Source of the DNA: Aeoliella straminimaris | GTDB taxonomy: Bacteria > Planctomycetota > Planctomycetia > Pirellulales > Lacipirellulaceae | NCBI RefSeq assembly: GCF_024054565.1 | Contig: NZ_JAMXLR010000065.1 | Coordinates: 43,499-107,498, forward strand | DNA: 64,000 nucleotides | Direction of reading: 5' to 3' | Part shown: piece after piece, positions 56,014 to 64,000 of the stretch | Numbering within the stretch: position 1 is the first letter of the stretch | Layout: each line of letters starts with the position of its first letter | The notes under the pieces: model-generated | What the model was told of the DNA's origin: nothing | The model's database searches: none | What the model saw: only the letters and a program-made list of their open reading frames with translations | Position numbers and translations under genes: made by a program

Positions 56014-56850
56014 ATGACTCGTTTCCTCCCTTGCTTCGCGGCACTACTCACCTTCACGGTGGGCTCCCAGATGGCCAATGCGGCCGTCGTCTTCACTCAA
56101 GATTTCGAAACCGATACCAGTGGCTGGTTCGACGACGACGACAACGCCGGCTACGGCGACATCAGCCAAGTTGCTTCCGGCACCAATGGCATTATGTCCA
56201 AGTCCGGCAGCTATCACGCGTTGGTCACCGACGATACTCCCAATGGCGCCACGGCTGGCGACACAGTTGGTCCTTTTACCCGCTTCGATGGTTACCGCTC
56301 GGAATGGCCCGGAGGAATGACCGCCTCGTTGGATATCTACCTCGATGCGAACTGGACGGCGGGCGAGGGCTTCGACTACTCGGTGGCGGCCAACGGCTCG
56401 GATGGCAACCATCAACGCGACTTCATCTTTCACGTCACTAAGGACACTTCGACTGGCATGTTGCTCGTCGGTGGCAGCAACAATTCGTCGAACGCCCTGC
56501 CCCGTGAGGACCTCGAGTCGCTGAATTACTACGAGGTCGCCAACAGCGGCTGGTACACCTTCGAACATGATTTCTACGATGCTGGCGACGGCACTCTGGC
56601 GGTCGACCTGAATCTCCGCGACGACGTTGGCAACTTGCTGTTCACCGAGACCCGCAACAGCCTTGCTGACATTCTGGCAACCGAAGTCGGTGGCAATCGC
56701 TATGGCTGGTTCACGCTGGTGAACGTCGATGGCGGTATTGCGGTGGACAACGCTTCGCTGAGCGCCGTCCCCGAGCCTGGTAGCCTGGCCCTCTGCACGC
56801 TGGGTGGCCTGTTCGGTTCGGCCGTTTATCTCCGGTGCCGTTGGGCCTGA
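56014..56850 (+). CDS. PEP-CTERM protein, tandem copy A
   Basis: Two ATGs (56008 and 56014) are in frame; the second has better spacing to AAGGA. About 278 residues with a signal peptide (F-A-A-L-L-T-F-T-V-G-S-Q-M-A-N-A). The body contains F-E-T-D-T-S-G-W-F and W-P-G-G-M-T-A-S-L-D-I-Y-L-D-A-N-W, a jelly-roll-like secreted fold. The tail is V-P-E-P-G-S-L-A-L-C-T-L-G-G-L-F...R-C-R-W-A. PEP-CTERM signals direct exosortase processing. The function is unknown; it may be an extracellular matrix or carbohydrate-binding protein. Confidence 0.85.
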   Translation: MTRFLPCFAALLTFTVGSQMANAAVVFTQDFETDTSGWFDDDDNAGYGDISQVASGTNGIMSKSGSYHALVTDDTPNGATAGDTVGPFTRFDGYRSEWPGGMTASLDIYLDANWTAGEGFDYSVAANGSDGNHQRDFIFHVTKDTSTGMLLVGGSNNSSNALPREDLESLNYYEVANSGWYTFEHDFYDAGDGTLAVDLNLRDDVGNLLFTETRNSLADILATEVGGNRYGWFTLVNVDGGIAVDNASLSAVPEPGSLALCTLGGLFGSAVYLRCRWA

Positions 56851-56922
56851 GGCAACACTCGCCAGCACAATGACTCCGACCTCACGCTTAATGCTCCCAT
56901 CCTGCCCCTTTGGAACTCTCCC

Positions 56923-57681
56923 ATGACTATCTCGCTTCACAAGCTCACTCCACTAGTTGCCGCAGTGGCGCTAACAACCTTCGCCACCTTGGCCCACGCC
57001 AACACGATGTCGACCATGGTTACGATCGACGTGCTGCCCAACACGGTGCCGGATGAGGAACTGCCGCGCAATCATCTGGGCGACGCCCCCATCGGTCTTG
57101 GTCCCGATTCGTGGCAAGGCCCCGCTACTGGCAAGTCGAACTGGCACGCTCGCTTTCAGGCCGATGGCGACTACCTGACAACACTGTTTCCGGACGAAGC
57201 GGCCACGATGACCATCAACGACATCGCCAACATCAGCTACTACACCAAGCGCCCCACGGGCACACCGGCTGGCCGCGACTGGTGGATCCAGATCTACACG
57301 CGTCCCGATGGCGTTGACGACACAGCGGGGTGGTACGGATACAAAGTCACCAACAACTACCACGACCACACCGACATCGGCAACTGGGTGGAGTACTCCA
57401 CGTTCTCGGACATGACCTTCAGTGGCGGTCCGCTAGTGGGCGAGAACACTCTGGCCGAAATGCAGTCGGACATTGGTTCGGAGTTGGTGGAGATGATCAG
57501 CGTGCAGACCGACAGCGGCTGGAACGGGTTTGATGGCTACATCGATGGCCTGCGTATTGAACTGCAGAGTGGAAGCGTCGGCATCGTGAACTTCCAAGCC
57601 GTACCCGAGCCCGCCTCGATCGCCCTGGTTGGCGTGGCCGCCGTGGCTGGACTGGCCATCTATCGCCGTCGTGCGGCCTAG
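56923..57681 (+). CDS. PEP-CTERM protein, tandem copy B
   Basis: The 252-residue protein has a signal peptide (A-A-V-A-L-T-T-F-A-T-L-A-H-A). The body shows W-H-A-R-F-Q-A-D-G-D-Y-L-T-T-L-F-P, M-T-I-N-D-I-A-N-I-S-Y-Y-T-K-R-P and N-G-F-D-G-Y-I-D-G-L-R-I-E-L, a pattern of secreted beta-sandwich proteins. The sorting tail is V-P-E-P-A-S-I-A-L-V-G-V-A-A-V-A-G-L-A-I-Y-R-R-R. It resembles copy C more than copy A in its tail. The function is unknown. Confidence 0.88.
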   Translation: MTISLHKLTPLVAAVALTTFATLAHANTMSTMVTIDVLPNTVPDEELPRNHLGDAPIGLGPDSWQGPATGKSNWHARFQADGDYLTTLFPDEAATMTINDIANISYYTKRPTGTPAGRDWWIQIYTRPDGVDDTAGWYGYKVTNNYHDHTDIGNWVEYSTFSDMTFSGGPLVGENTLAEMQSDIGSELVEMISVQTDSGWNGFDGYIDGLRIELQSGSVGIVNFQAVPEPASIALVGVAAVAGLAIYRRRAA

Positions 57682-57804
57682 CAACGGGTTCCTGAACGGT
57701 CGCCGGGGGTCGCACACCGCCCCCTGGCGGCATCTCCACCCTTTCGCGTTCTTTCCACCTCTTCTCTGTTTCGAACACGCAACCCAAAACCCGGAACTAG
57801 TCTA

Positions 57805-58614
57805 ATGACCGCATCTTTACTTCGTGTTGCATCGCTCCTAGGTCTGCTGGCAGCCACCGGCGCCGCTCAAGCCGGATTTACTTCCTTCGTGATTCGCGAT
57901 GGAAGCATGAATCCCCCTACCATCCAGTCCAACACCGACTACGTGCCGGATGGCACTGAATTTGTCATCTACGAAGGTGGCCAGAAGGCAGCTTTAGGCA
58001 GCGACGACATAAGCGGATTCACCATCGGCGACATCAACAAATTGTCGATCACCCGCCACGACGATACGACCCGATTCACCGCGGGCTCGGGGCCGGCCGT
58101 GGCGCCATACTTTAACATCTGGGTCACCGACGGACTGGGCAACTACGCCGTGATTGCCAACGAGCCCTCTAATCCTGCGTTTCAGTCGTTGTTTGTCGAC
58201 AACATGGATGGCAGTAAGTCGTACAACCTGAGCTACGACGACTTGGCCGACAAGACCGCCAAAGTTTACGAGACGCCCGGCTGGAACACCGACTCGTCGT
58301 GGGTTCACAACATGTTCGGTAACGACCCGCTCACATTTGCCGATGTTGCCAGCTTAACCATCGAAGCTCCCGATGCGACCTACATCATGAACGCCGCCAA
58401 TGGCGTGGGCAGCGGGGCTCCGGATGAACTCGGCACCTACGAAGCCTATGGTTTCAACTGGGTGTTTGGCGACACGCTAAGCAATTACGTCTCGGGCAAC
58501 GAAGGTTACGTAGTTAGCGGCGCAATGGCCACCGTGCCCGAACCCTCGTCGATCGCGCTGCTCGGCCTGGCCGGCGTAGCTGGGCTGGCCGTTTGCCGCC
58601 GTCGCCGGAGCTAA
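57805..58614 (+). CDS. PEP-CTERM protein, tandem copy C
   Basis: The 269-residue protein has a signal peptide (L-L-G-L-L-A-A-T-G-A-A-Q-A). The body includes I-G-D-I-N-K-L-S-I-T-R-H-D and Y-G-F-N-W-V-F-G-D-T-L-S-N-Y-V-S-G-N-E-G-Y-V, and the tail is V-P-E-P-S-S-I-A-L-L-G-L-A-G-V-A-G-L-A-V-C-R-R-R-R. The N-I-x-x-L-S-I-T motif parallels I-A-N-I-S-Y-Y-T of copy B. The three genes have gaps of about 70 and 120 bp and may be one transcript. Confidence 0.87.
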   Translation: MTASLLRVASLLGLLAATGAAQAGFTSFVIRDGSMNPPTIQSNTDYVPDGTEFVIYEGGQKAALGSDDISGFTIGDINKLSITRHDDTTRFTAGSGPAVAPYFNIWVTDGLGNYAVIANEPSNPAFQSLFVDNMDGSKSYNLSYDDLADKTAKVYETPGWNTDSSWVHNMFGNDPLTFADVASLTIEAPDATYIMNAANGVGSGAPDELGTYEAYGFNWVFGDTLSNYVSGNEGYVVSGAMATVPEPSSIALLGLAGVAGLAVCRRRRS

Positions 58615-58773
58615 TCAAGCACCGTTTTTGAGCCGCCATGGGTCACCCGAGAGAGTGACCTGTGGCGGTCTTCTACAAGTCTGCTGCACGCAAGCGACTG
58701 CTCGGCGATCGCGAGTTCACCCTGTACGGGCTGCATCCCATGTTGGAGGTTGCCAGGTAGTTCGCTTGGAAGT

Positions 58774-59427
58774 TCATGGCCCCAGGCGGCTGATCTTCCA
58801 CCCTTCCCCTTCGCGTTGGTAGACAATTCGGTCGTGCAGGCGGTTCATGCGGCCTTGCCAGAATTCGAATCGCGTAGGCGTCAGTTGGTAGCCGCCCCAG
58901 TCGTCGGGCACGGGAACTTCCTGGCCTTCGTACTTCGCCTCGGCCGCGGCCATGGCGGCTTCCAAGGCTTCGCGCCCAGCGACGACGTGCGACTGATCGG
59001 ATGCCACGGCGCCCAACTGGCTGGATCGCGGTCGGGTGGCAAAGTACTTGGCCGAAGTCTCGCGGTCGGTCTTCTCCACGGTGCCGTCGATGCGGACCTG
59101 GCGGCCCAGTTGCCCCCAATAGAAGGCGAGCGTAGCGTGCGGATTGGTGGCCAGTTCGGCCGATTTGTCCGACGCGTAGCTGGTGAAGAAGACGAACCGG
59201 TTCTCGCCGTCCACTTCTTTCAAGAGCACAATGCGAGCCGCAGGTCGGCCGCTGCTGTCGACCGTAGCCAGCGTCATGGCCGTTGGTTCGTACCAGTCGC
59301 CCAGCGCATTCTCGATGGCCAGGCTGAGCCAGCCTTTGAACTCGTCGACGGGATTGGCCGCCATGTTCTCTTCTAACAGACCGTCCTGGTGATATTCACT
59401 CCGCAGGTCGCCTAGCTGCATGCTCAC
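58774..59427 (-). CDS. pdxH: Pyridoxamine 5'-phosphate oxidase
   Basis: The 217-residue flavoenzyme oxidises pyridoxamine or pyridoxine phosphate to pyridoxal phosphate. Motifs fit: A-M-T-L-A-T-V-D-S-S-G-R-P-A-A-R-I-V-L-L-K-E, F-F-T-S-Y-A-S-D-K-S-A-E-L, A-L-A-F-Y-W-G-Q-L-G-R-Q-V-R-I-D-G-T-V-E, and the C-terminal F-E-F-W-Q-G-R-M-N-R-L-H-D-R. A GTG at 59427 overlaps the sulfatase stop by 3-4 bp, showing translational coupling to an apparently unrelated gene; an ATG at 59421 is the alternative start. Confidence 0.95.
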   Translation of the reverse strand: MSMQLGDLRSEYHQDGLLEENMAANPVDEFKGWLSLAIENALGDWYEPTAMTLATVDSSGRPAARIVLLKEVDGENRFVFFTSYASDKSAELATNPHATLAFYWGQLGRQVRIDGTVEKTDRETSAKYFATRPRSSQLGAVASDQSHVVAGREALEAAMAAAEAKYEGQEVPVPDDWGGYQLTPTRFEFWQGRMNRLHDRIVYQREGEGWKISRLGP

Positions 59428-60857
59428 TTATTTGCCTCCTGTTTGGGTTTGGCTGGACCCCACTCGGCAAGCTGATCTTTGACCGGTTCGATGGAACCGC
59501 GATGTGCGTCTGCCAAGGCAGTCAGTTGCTCAATTACTTCGGGTTGTTGTGCCGCCACGTCATACTTTTCGCCGGGGTCGTGCTCCAAATGATAGAGTAG
59601 TGGCACTTCGTGTTTCTTCTTGGGCATGCCTTCGTACTGGTCGCGCGTCACGAAATGGGCCTTCCAGGGACCTTGCCGCACGGCGAACAACTGTTGCCCT
59701 CTCCAGTAGAACATGCGGTCGCGAGGGGATTTCTCCGCTTTGCCGGTCAACACGGCCGACAGATCGTAACCATCCAGCTCGCGATCATCGGGGTACTCGG
59801 CATCCGCCAGCGCGGCAAACGTCGGCAGCAGGTCCATGGTCGCCCCCATCTCGGCTTGCACGCCGGGGGGTACATGTCCAGGCCAGCAGAAGATCGTCGG
59901 CTCACGCATGCCGCCTTCGAAGGTGGTTCCCTTACCGGCCCGCAACAAGCCGGCCGAACCGCCATGCGTGCCAAAGGTTCGCCACGGACCGTTATCGGAC
60001 GTGAAGACGATCAGCGTGTTGTCACTCAGATCAAGCTCGTCCAGCGTGTCACGAATCCGCCCTACCCCGGCGTCAATCTCCTGTACCACGTCGCCGTACA
60101 GGCCGCGCCGGCTGCTACCAACGTAGGCGTCGCCGGCAAACAGCGGGATGTGCGGTAAATTGTGCGCCAGATACAGGAAGAAAGGCTGGTCCTTGTTGGC
60201 GTGGATGAAGTCGATAGCGTGCTGTGTGTATCGCTCGGTAAGCGTGTGCTGATTGGCCGGGCGCTCCACTTCCTGTGTGCCGGAGAGTATCGGCACGTTG
60301 AACTGCTCGATGGTGGCCATGTAGTTGGCGTCGCTGCGGGCCCGTTTATGGTAGCCAGGAAAGCCCGGTTGCTGATCCATGTCGTTGGAGTAGGGAATTC
60401 CCCAATAGGAATCGAACCCCTGGGTGGTGGGCAGATACTGCGGCAGATGACCCAAGTGCCATTTGCCCACACAACCCGTGGCGTAGCCTTGCTCGCGAAG
60501 TACTTCGGCAATGGTGATTTCTTCGGCCGGCAGACCGCCCAACGATCGGGGAAACAAAACCCCATGCACGTCGGAGCACATGCCGCTGCGAATGGGAAGC
60601 CGCCCGGTCAGCAGTGCTGCTCGACTCGGTGTGCAAATGGACGCGCCGACATAGAAGTTGGTCCACCGCTGCCCTTCTTCCGCCATGCGATCCAGGTTGG
60701 GCGTGCGGATCGTGGGGTGTCCGAAACAACCCAGGTCGCCGTAACCCAGGTCGTCGCAGAACACGATGATGAAGTTGGGTGGCGCATCGGCCCCGATGGT
60801 CACGCGAGGCGAAAACAGAACAGCCAGCAGCAAAGCCACGATGGTTCGACTGGGCAC
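59424..60857 (-). CDS. Secreted sulfatase (formylglycine type, S1 family)
   Basis: The GTG at 60857 has GAGGT nearby and gives 477 residues with a signal peptide (V-A-L-L-L-A-V-L-F-S-P); an upstream TTG at 60878 is in frame. Metal-binding D-D-L-G-Y-G-D-L-G is followed by the formylglycine motif C75-T-P-S-R-A-A-L-L-T-G-R, which needs an anaerobic or FGE-type activating enzyme not seen here. Later K-W-H-L-G, the H-N-L-P-H and S-D-N-G-P-W motifs complete the active site. It cleaves sulfate esters, probably from algal polysaccharides, outside the cytoplasm. Confidence 0.93.
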   Translation of the reverse strand: MPSRTIVALLLAVLFSPRVTIGADAPPNFIIVFCDDLGYGDLGCFGHPTIRTPNLDRMAEEGQRWTNFYVGASICTPSRAALLTGRLPIRSGMCSDVHGVLFPRSLGGLPAEEITIAEVLREQGYATGCVGKWHLGHLPQYLPTTQGFDSYWGIPYSNDMDQQPGFPGYHKRARSDANYMATIEQFNVPILSGTQEVERPANQHTLTERYTQHAIDFIHANKDQPFFLYLAHNLPHIPLFAGDAYVGSSRRGLYGDVVQEIDAGVGRIRDTLDELDLSDNTLIVFTSDNGPWRTFGTHGGSAGLLRAGKGTTFEGGMREPTIFCWPGHVPPGVQAEMGATMDLLPTFAALADAEYPDDRELDGYDLSAVLTGKAEKSPRDRMFYWRGQQLFAVRQGPWKAHFVTRDQYEGMPKKKHEVPLLYHLEHDPGEKYDVAAQQPEVIEQLTALADAHRGSIEPVKDQLAEWGPAKPKQEANK

Positions 60858-60908
60858 GATGTGGACCTCTGTGGGCAAATTGTTCAGAAGTGACTCCGAA
60901 CGCCCACT

Positions 60909-62165
60909 CTACTCCGCCACGATAATCGTGGCCACTGCCTGACCGGTCGGCGTGTGATTCAACTTGGCAAACGCCCGGCGGTCGGTCGGTTCGGCACTAG
61001 CCGCTACGCGAATCGGACAACTAGGGTCGGTTTGCTCGTGGTTCAGCGTCGCGGGCACTTGCCCCTCGGCGAGCGACAGCAGGCTCACCGCCAGCTCCAC
61101 GGCCCCACCGCCAGCACCCAGGTTGCCAAAGTAGCTCTTGGCCGCGGTTACCGGCACGTCCGCACCATCGAGCACGCTGGCAATGGCGGCGGCCTCCACG
61201 GGGTCGTCTTCCACGGTGCTCAAACCGTGGGCGTTGACGTGCGACAACTCGGCCGCCGCCATTCCCGCTCGCTCCAGCGCGATACCAAGCGCCGTGGCAA
61301 TGGCCTGGTCAGGCGGATCGTATTGGTGGGCCAGTTTCTGGTAGCGAGTCGACGTACTCACCACCCGGGCCAGCGGTACCGCTCCGCGGCGTTCGGCGTG
61401 TTTGCGACTTTCCAGCACGAACAGCGCGGCCCCTTCGCCCATCACCATGCCCGATCGCTGGGCGTCGAACGGTCGACTGATCGACTCCGGCGGCGCGTCC
61501 CCCTGTGCAAGCCGAGCGCCACGATGCCAGATCAGGTCGGTAATAGCCAGTCGCGAACTCACTCCGCCGGTGAACATCAAGTCCGCCTGACCCCGGCGGA
61601 TGACGTGAGCCGCTTCGGACAATGCCTGAAGGCTCGACACGTCGCCGTTGGAGATGGTGTTGGTCGGACCTTGTGCATCGTGCCGAATGCCGATGTGACA
61701 GGCGGGCATGTTCGGCAGGTACTTCAGCATCCATAGGGGAAAGAACTCGCGGAATGCGTCTCCCCACTTGGCAAAGTCGAACTGTCCCTCGGTGGAACTG
61801 ACGCGATACGCCCCCACCAGTTCGTCCAAGTCGCAGTACATGGCCCCGGCGCCCAGCACCACGCCGGCACGCTCGGGATCGAAAGAGCCTTCGGCAACGC
61901 CCGCCTGCTCGGCGGCCATCTCCGCGGCCGCGAAAGCCATCTGAATCTCGCGGGCCATCACCTTCATGCTCTTGCGCGGCTTGACGTACTGCTTGGCGTC
62001 GAAGTCGAGCACCTGCCCCCCATAGGGAGCCACCCACCCCGCCTTTTCGTAGTCGTCGATGGCCGTCACACCACTCTGGCCGCTGTTCAAACTGGCGCGC
62101 ACCGCTTCCGAACCGATACCCATCGGGGAAACAATGCCTAATCCAGTTATCAGTACGTCGTCCAA
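60909..62165 (-). CDS. Beta-ketoacyl synthase homologue with degenerate active site (CLF-like)
   Basis: The 418-residue protein has the thiolase fold of FabF-like ketosynthases: D-D-V-L-I-T-G-L-G-I-V-S-P-M-G near the start, G-P-T-N-T-I-S-N-G-D-V-S-S, V-N-A-H-G-L-S-T and K-S-Y-F-G-N-L-G-A-G-G-G-A-V-E. Aligned with FabF, the catalytic Cys is replaced by Asp175 and the second catalytic His by Asn348; the first His (313) remains. The C-terminal G-F-G-G motif is also lost. It cannot condense acyl chains in the usual way and resembles a chain-length factor or decarboxylase-like subunit. A desaturase-like gene diverges from it. Confidence 0.85.
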   Translation of the reverse strand: MDDVLITGLGIVSPMGIGSEAVRASLNSGQSGVTAIDDYEKAGWVAPYGGQVLDFDAKQYVKPRKSMKVMAREIQMAFAAAEMAAEQAGVAEGSFDPERAGVVLGAGAMYCDLDELVGAYRVSSTEGQFDFAKWGDAFREFFPLWMLKYLPNMPACHIGIRHDAQGPTNTISNGDVSSLQALSEAAHVIRRGQADLMFTGGVSSRLAITDLIWHRGARLAQGDAPPESISRPFDAQRSGMVMGEGAALFVLESRKHAERRGAVPLARVVSTSTRYQKLAHQYDPPDQAIATALGIALERAGMAAAELSHVNAHGLSTVEDDPVEAAAIASVLDGADVPVTAAKSYFGNLGAGGGAVELAVSLLSLAEGQVPATLNHEQTDPSCPIRVAASAEPTDRRAFAKLNHTPTGQAVATIIVAE

Positions 62166-62578
62166 CGGGGGTTACCTTGGTGTCAGTCGTGCCACGGGTG
62201 AGGAGGGGCGCACGGGACAAAACAGGTGGCTATCCGGTCGCTCTAGTCGGCTTATCTTCGCAACTCGACCGGGAAGCGCCACCATGGCAATCAGGATTTT
62301 TGCTATGGCGGCATTCTGGCGACATTCGGGCAGCGAAGCTAGCGACCCCTCAGCATGCCAGATCGGTTTGCGCCATCCCTGCAGTTTACCTATCCAGCGG
62401 CTTTGACTCAACAATCGGCACCTTCCGAGCCGATCGTAACGGTGCTGCCACCCTGCGCAGTTACCCACCTTCACCGCCGGCACCCGAGGCCTGCCGGCCA
62501 TCGCCGCTGGTGGGCGGGGGCCACATCTGCCCTCGCTTGCCTATAATGGCAAAAGCCCCCGTATTCGCCCCCACTGCC
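62166..62578. other. Divergent intergenic region between the ketosynthase homologue and the desaturase gene
   Basis: These 413 bp lack a reliable gene, although an open frame continues upstream of the desaturase start with atypical residues. The right end carries a TATAAT box (separate entry). Two adjacent divergent lipid genes suggest that a shared regulator might act here, but no operator repeat was recognised. Confidence 0.35.
62542..62547 (+). promoter_or_regulatory. TATAAT -10 box of the desaturase-like gene
   Basis: A perfect -10 hexamer TATAAT lies at 62542-62547, overlapping the ATG at 62546. No good -35 stands at the right distance. If it is used, translation starts at the second in-frame ATG at 62579, which is why that start is preferred here. 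Confidence 0.4.
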
Positions 62579-63721
62579 ATGAACACCTATTCTGCGCAAC
62601 GAACGCCGGCTGAATTGCTGCAGCGTACCAGTGGCCGATTCTCCATGGCTCAGGCCCGCCGAATTGTCGGCAACCAGTTCCGCGCGAATCCCACCATTTA
62701 TTGGACCGATCTGTTGGTCACCTGGGTGGTGGGCATTGCCGCCTATCGCATGGTCCGCGAGCAGTGGCTCGGCTGGCCCGCACGATGGGCCTTGTTTGCG
62801 TTGTCGTGCCTGTTGATCTACCGGGCGGGGTTGTTCATTCACGAATTGGTCCACCTGCCGGACGACAAGTTTCGCGCGTTCCGTATCGTCTGGAACCTGC
62901 TTTGCGGCATTCCTTTCTTAATTCCGTCGTTCGTCTACTACACGCACGTCGACCATCATCGCCGCCGACACTACGGCACCCAGCACGATGGCGAGTACCT
63001 GCCGCTGGCGCATCGCAGCCGGTGGTGGATCGTCGCCTACCTGGCGCAAAGCCTCATCATCCCGGCGCTGGCCATCTTCCGCTTCGGCGTGCTCACGCCA
63101 CTCACCTGGCTCCATCCATCGATTCGCACCTGGGTGCACCGCCACGCGTCGAGCATGATCATCGACCCGATGTACCTCAGGCCGCTGCCCACCGCGCGGG
63201 TACTGCGGATGATTCGTTGGCAGGAAGTCGGTTGCTTCCTGTTCATCTGGACCTTCGCCGCGCTGCTGTACTTCGGCCGCCTGCCATGGTTCGTACTGGG
63301 TCAGGCTTACGCCACCGGAGTGACTGTCGTGACGATCAACGCCGTCCGCACCGTGGCCGCCCATCGCTGGCTGGGAGAGGGCGAAACAATGTCCTTCCTC
63401 GAGCAATTGGTCGACTCGGTAAACTACCCCGCCGGCAAATGGTGGAACATCCTCTGGGCGCCGGTCGGACTCCGATTCCACGCGCTGCATCACTTGTTCC
63501 CCAGCATGCCGTACCACTCGCTGGCCGAGGCGCACCGCCGCCTGATGGCCGAGCTGCCGGCCGACTCGCCCTACCGCGTGACCGAAAGCCCCTCGCTGTG
63601 GGCCGAGCTCAATTCGCTGTGGCGGCGGGCCGGCGAGAGCGGAAAGCACTCGATTCCCGAGCCCGCAACCACCGAAACGGTACGCACTGCTGCACCGGCG
63701 CAGCAGTTGGAACGCGTCTGA
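62579..63721 (+). CDS. Membrane fatty-acid desaturase-like protein
   Basis: The ATG at 62579 gives 380 residues; the ATG at 62546 overlaps a TATAAT box and would add 11. Four to six helices surround the three histidine boxes: H-E-L-V-H, H-V-D-H-H-R-R-R-H and H-A-L-H-H, which bind two irons in membrane desaturases and hydroxylases. An extra H-R-W-L motif (A-A-H-R-W-L-G) precedes the third box. It probably introduces a double bond or hydroxyl into an acyl chain or sphingolipid-like lipid. The nearby ketosynthase homologue supports a lipid role. Confidence 0.87.
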   Translation: MNTYSAQRTPAELLQRTSGRFSMAQARRIVGNQFRANPTIYWTDLLVTWVVGIAAYRMVREQWLGWPARWALFALSCLLIYRAGLFIHELVHLPDDKFRAFRIVWNLLCGIPFLIPSFVYYTHVDHHRRRHYGTQHDGEYLPLAHRSRWWIVAYLAQSLIIPALAIFRFGVLTPLTWLHPSIRTWVHRHASSMIIDPMYLRPLPTARVLRMIRWQEVGCFLFIWTFAALLYFGRLPWFVLGQAYATGVTVVTINAVRTVAAHRWLGEGETMSFLEQLVDSVNYPAGKWWNILWAPVGLRFHALHHLFPSMPYHSLAEAHRRLMAELPADSPYRVTESPSLWAELNSLWRRAGESGKHSIPEPATTETVRTAAPAQQLERV

Positions 63722-63780
63722 GCGACACCGTTGCGTAGCAACGGCCCCCGTAGCTTCCGTCGCCAGACGGAGGACTTTCG

Positions 63781-63799
63781 CGGACCGCGTGGCGGTCCG
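63781..63799 (+). terminator. Short hairpin after the desaturase gene
   Basis: CGGACCGC-gtg-GCGGTCCG is a perfect 8-bp stem 60 bp after the stop at 63721, preceded by a second small stem (CCGTC-gccagacgg region at about 63757-63772). No T tract follows, so it may be a processing or weak termination element. Confidence 0.4.
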
Positions 63800-63816
63800 G
63801 CTATCGGAGTCTCCGT

Positions 63817-64000
63817 AGTTTTGGGCCAACGATGGTTTTGGGCCCATTCTGGGGGAAGTAAATCCATGGGCCCAAAACTCCGGGTATTTTGGTTCCCCCC
63901 AGGTTGGTTTATCCCTTGTTTTTTCGACTAAACCGCTCAAGGGGTGCGGAACAACTCCTCGCGTTGTTCCCCGCATGTTCCGCTACGTTGGCCCAAAACT
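63817..64000. repeat. Nested inverted-repeat element at the window edge (possible MITE)
   Basis: AGTTTTGGGCCAACG (63817-63831) is repeated exactly inverted as CGTTGGCCCAAAACT (63986-64000). Inside, GGTTTTGGGCCCAT and ATGGGCCCAAAACT form a second, inner inverted pair around 63834-63878. There is no ORF with recognisable function. The terminal repeats at about 180 bp distance fit a miniature element, but the right copy touches the window end, so its true boundary is unknown. Confidence 0.5.

Overview
The window looks like a chromosomal piece of a high-GC planctomycete, most likely of the order Pirellulales. The evidence is the mix of families: DUF1559 pseudopilin-like proteins with an N-terminal FTLVELL signal, many PEP-CTERM proteins (some with dockerin-like repeats), DUF1080, a formylglycine-type sulfatase, a prolyl oligopeptidase, an OstA-like lipopolysaccharide-transport protein, and small membrane proteins starting with NPFEPP or NPYHPP. 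I see no rRNA, tRNA, CRISPR array, transposase or prophage.

Layout. 0-9 kb: the end of adenylate kinase and methionine aminopeptidase, a motif-repeat protein, several small secreted or redox-like proteins, a 160-bp palindromic element, and an unusual sigma factor with three extra helix-turn-helix segments that ends at a strong intrinsic terminator. 9-21 kb: a prolyl oligopeptidase, then the most distinctive region. Two arms diverge from about 14.5 kb and carry the same four gene types in the same order: a small Cys/His-rich protein ending in an RGPP motif, a pseudopilin, a PEP-CTERM protein, and a dockerin-like PEP-CTERM protein. The right arm continues with a second RGPP protein and a PEP-CTERM protein resembling the cyanobacterial All3515 (Zur-repressed) family, then a terminator, then a pseudopilin/lipoprotein pair. 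I read this as a duplicated surface-protein module, possibly linked to metal starvation. 21-30 kb: small membrane proteins, a ROK kinase, an esterase, and a four-gene operon with arabinose-5-phosphate isomerase (Kdo synthesis), two paralogous secreted proteins and a large OstA-like protein.

30-47 kb: structured intergenic RNA candidates, a radical SAM protein, threonine catabolism (tdh, kbl), a tandem triplet of overlapping DUF1559-like membrane genes, a SEC-C/TPR protein, ribD, and several hypothetical or DUF proteins. 47-55 kb: a ZIP metal transporter, a beta-barrel-like protein, a 29-residue basic protein, infC with a probable AUC start codon, smpB, and a protein whose C-terminus looks like an IscA-type carrier without its cysteines. 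56-64 kb: three tandem PEP-CTERM genes, pdxH overlapping a sulfatase, a ketosynthase homologue that has lost its catalytic cysteine, a divergent fatty-acid desaturase-like gene, and an inverted-repeat element at the window edge.

Functional calls rest on motif recognition from memory, with no database search. Starts were moved to internal codons where a Shine-Dalgarno sequence or the family N-terminus supported it.
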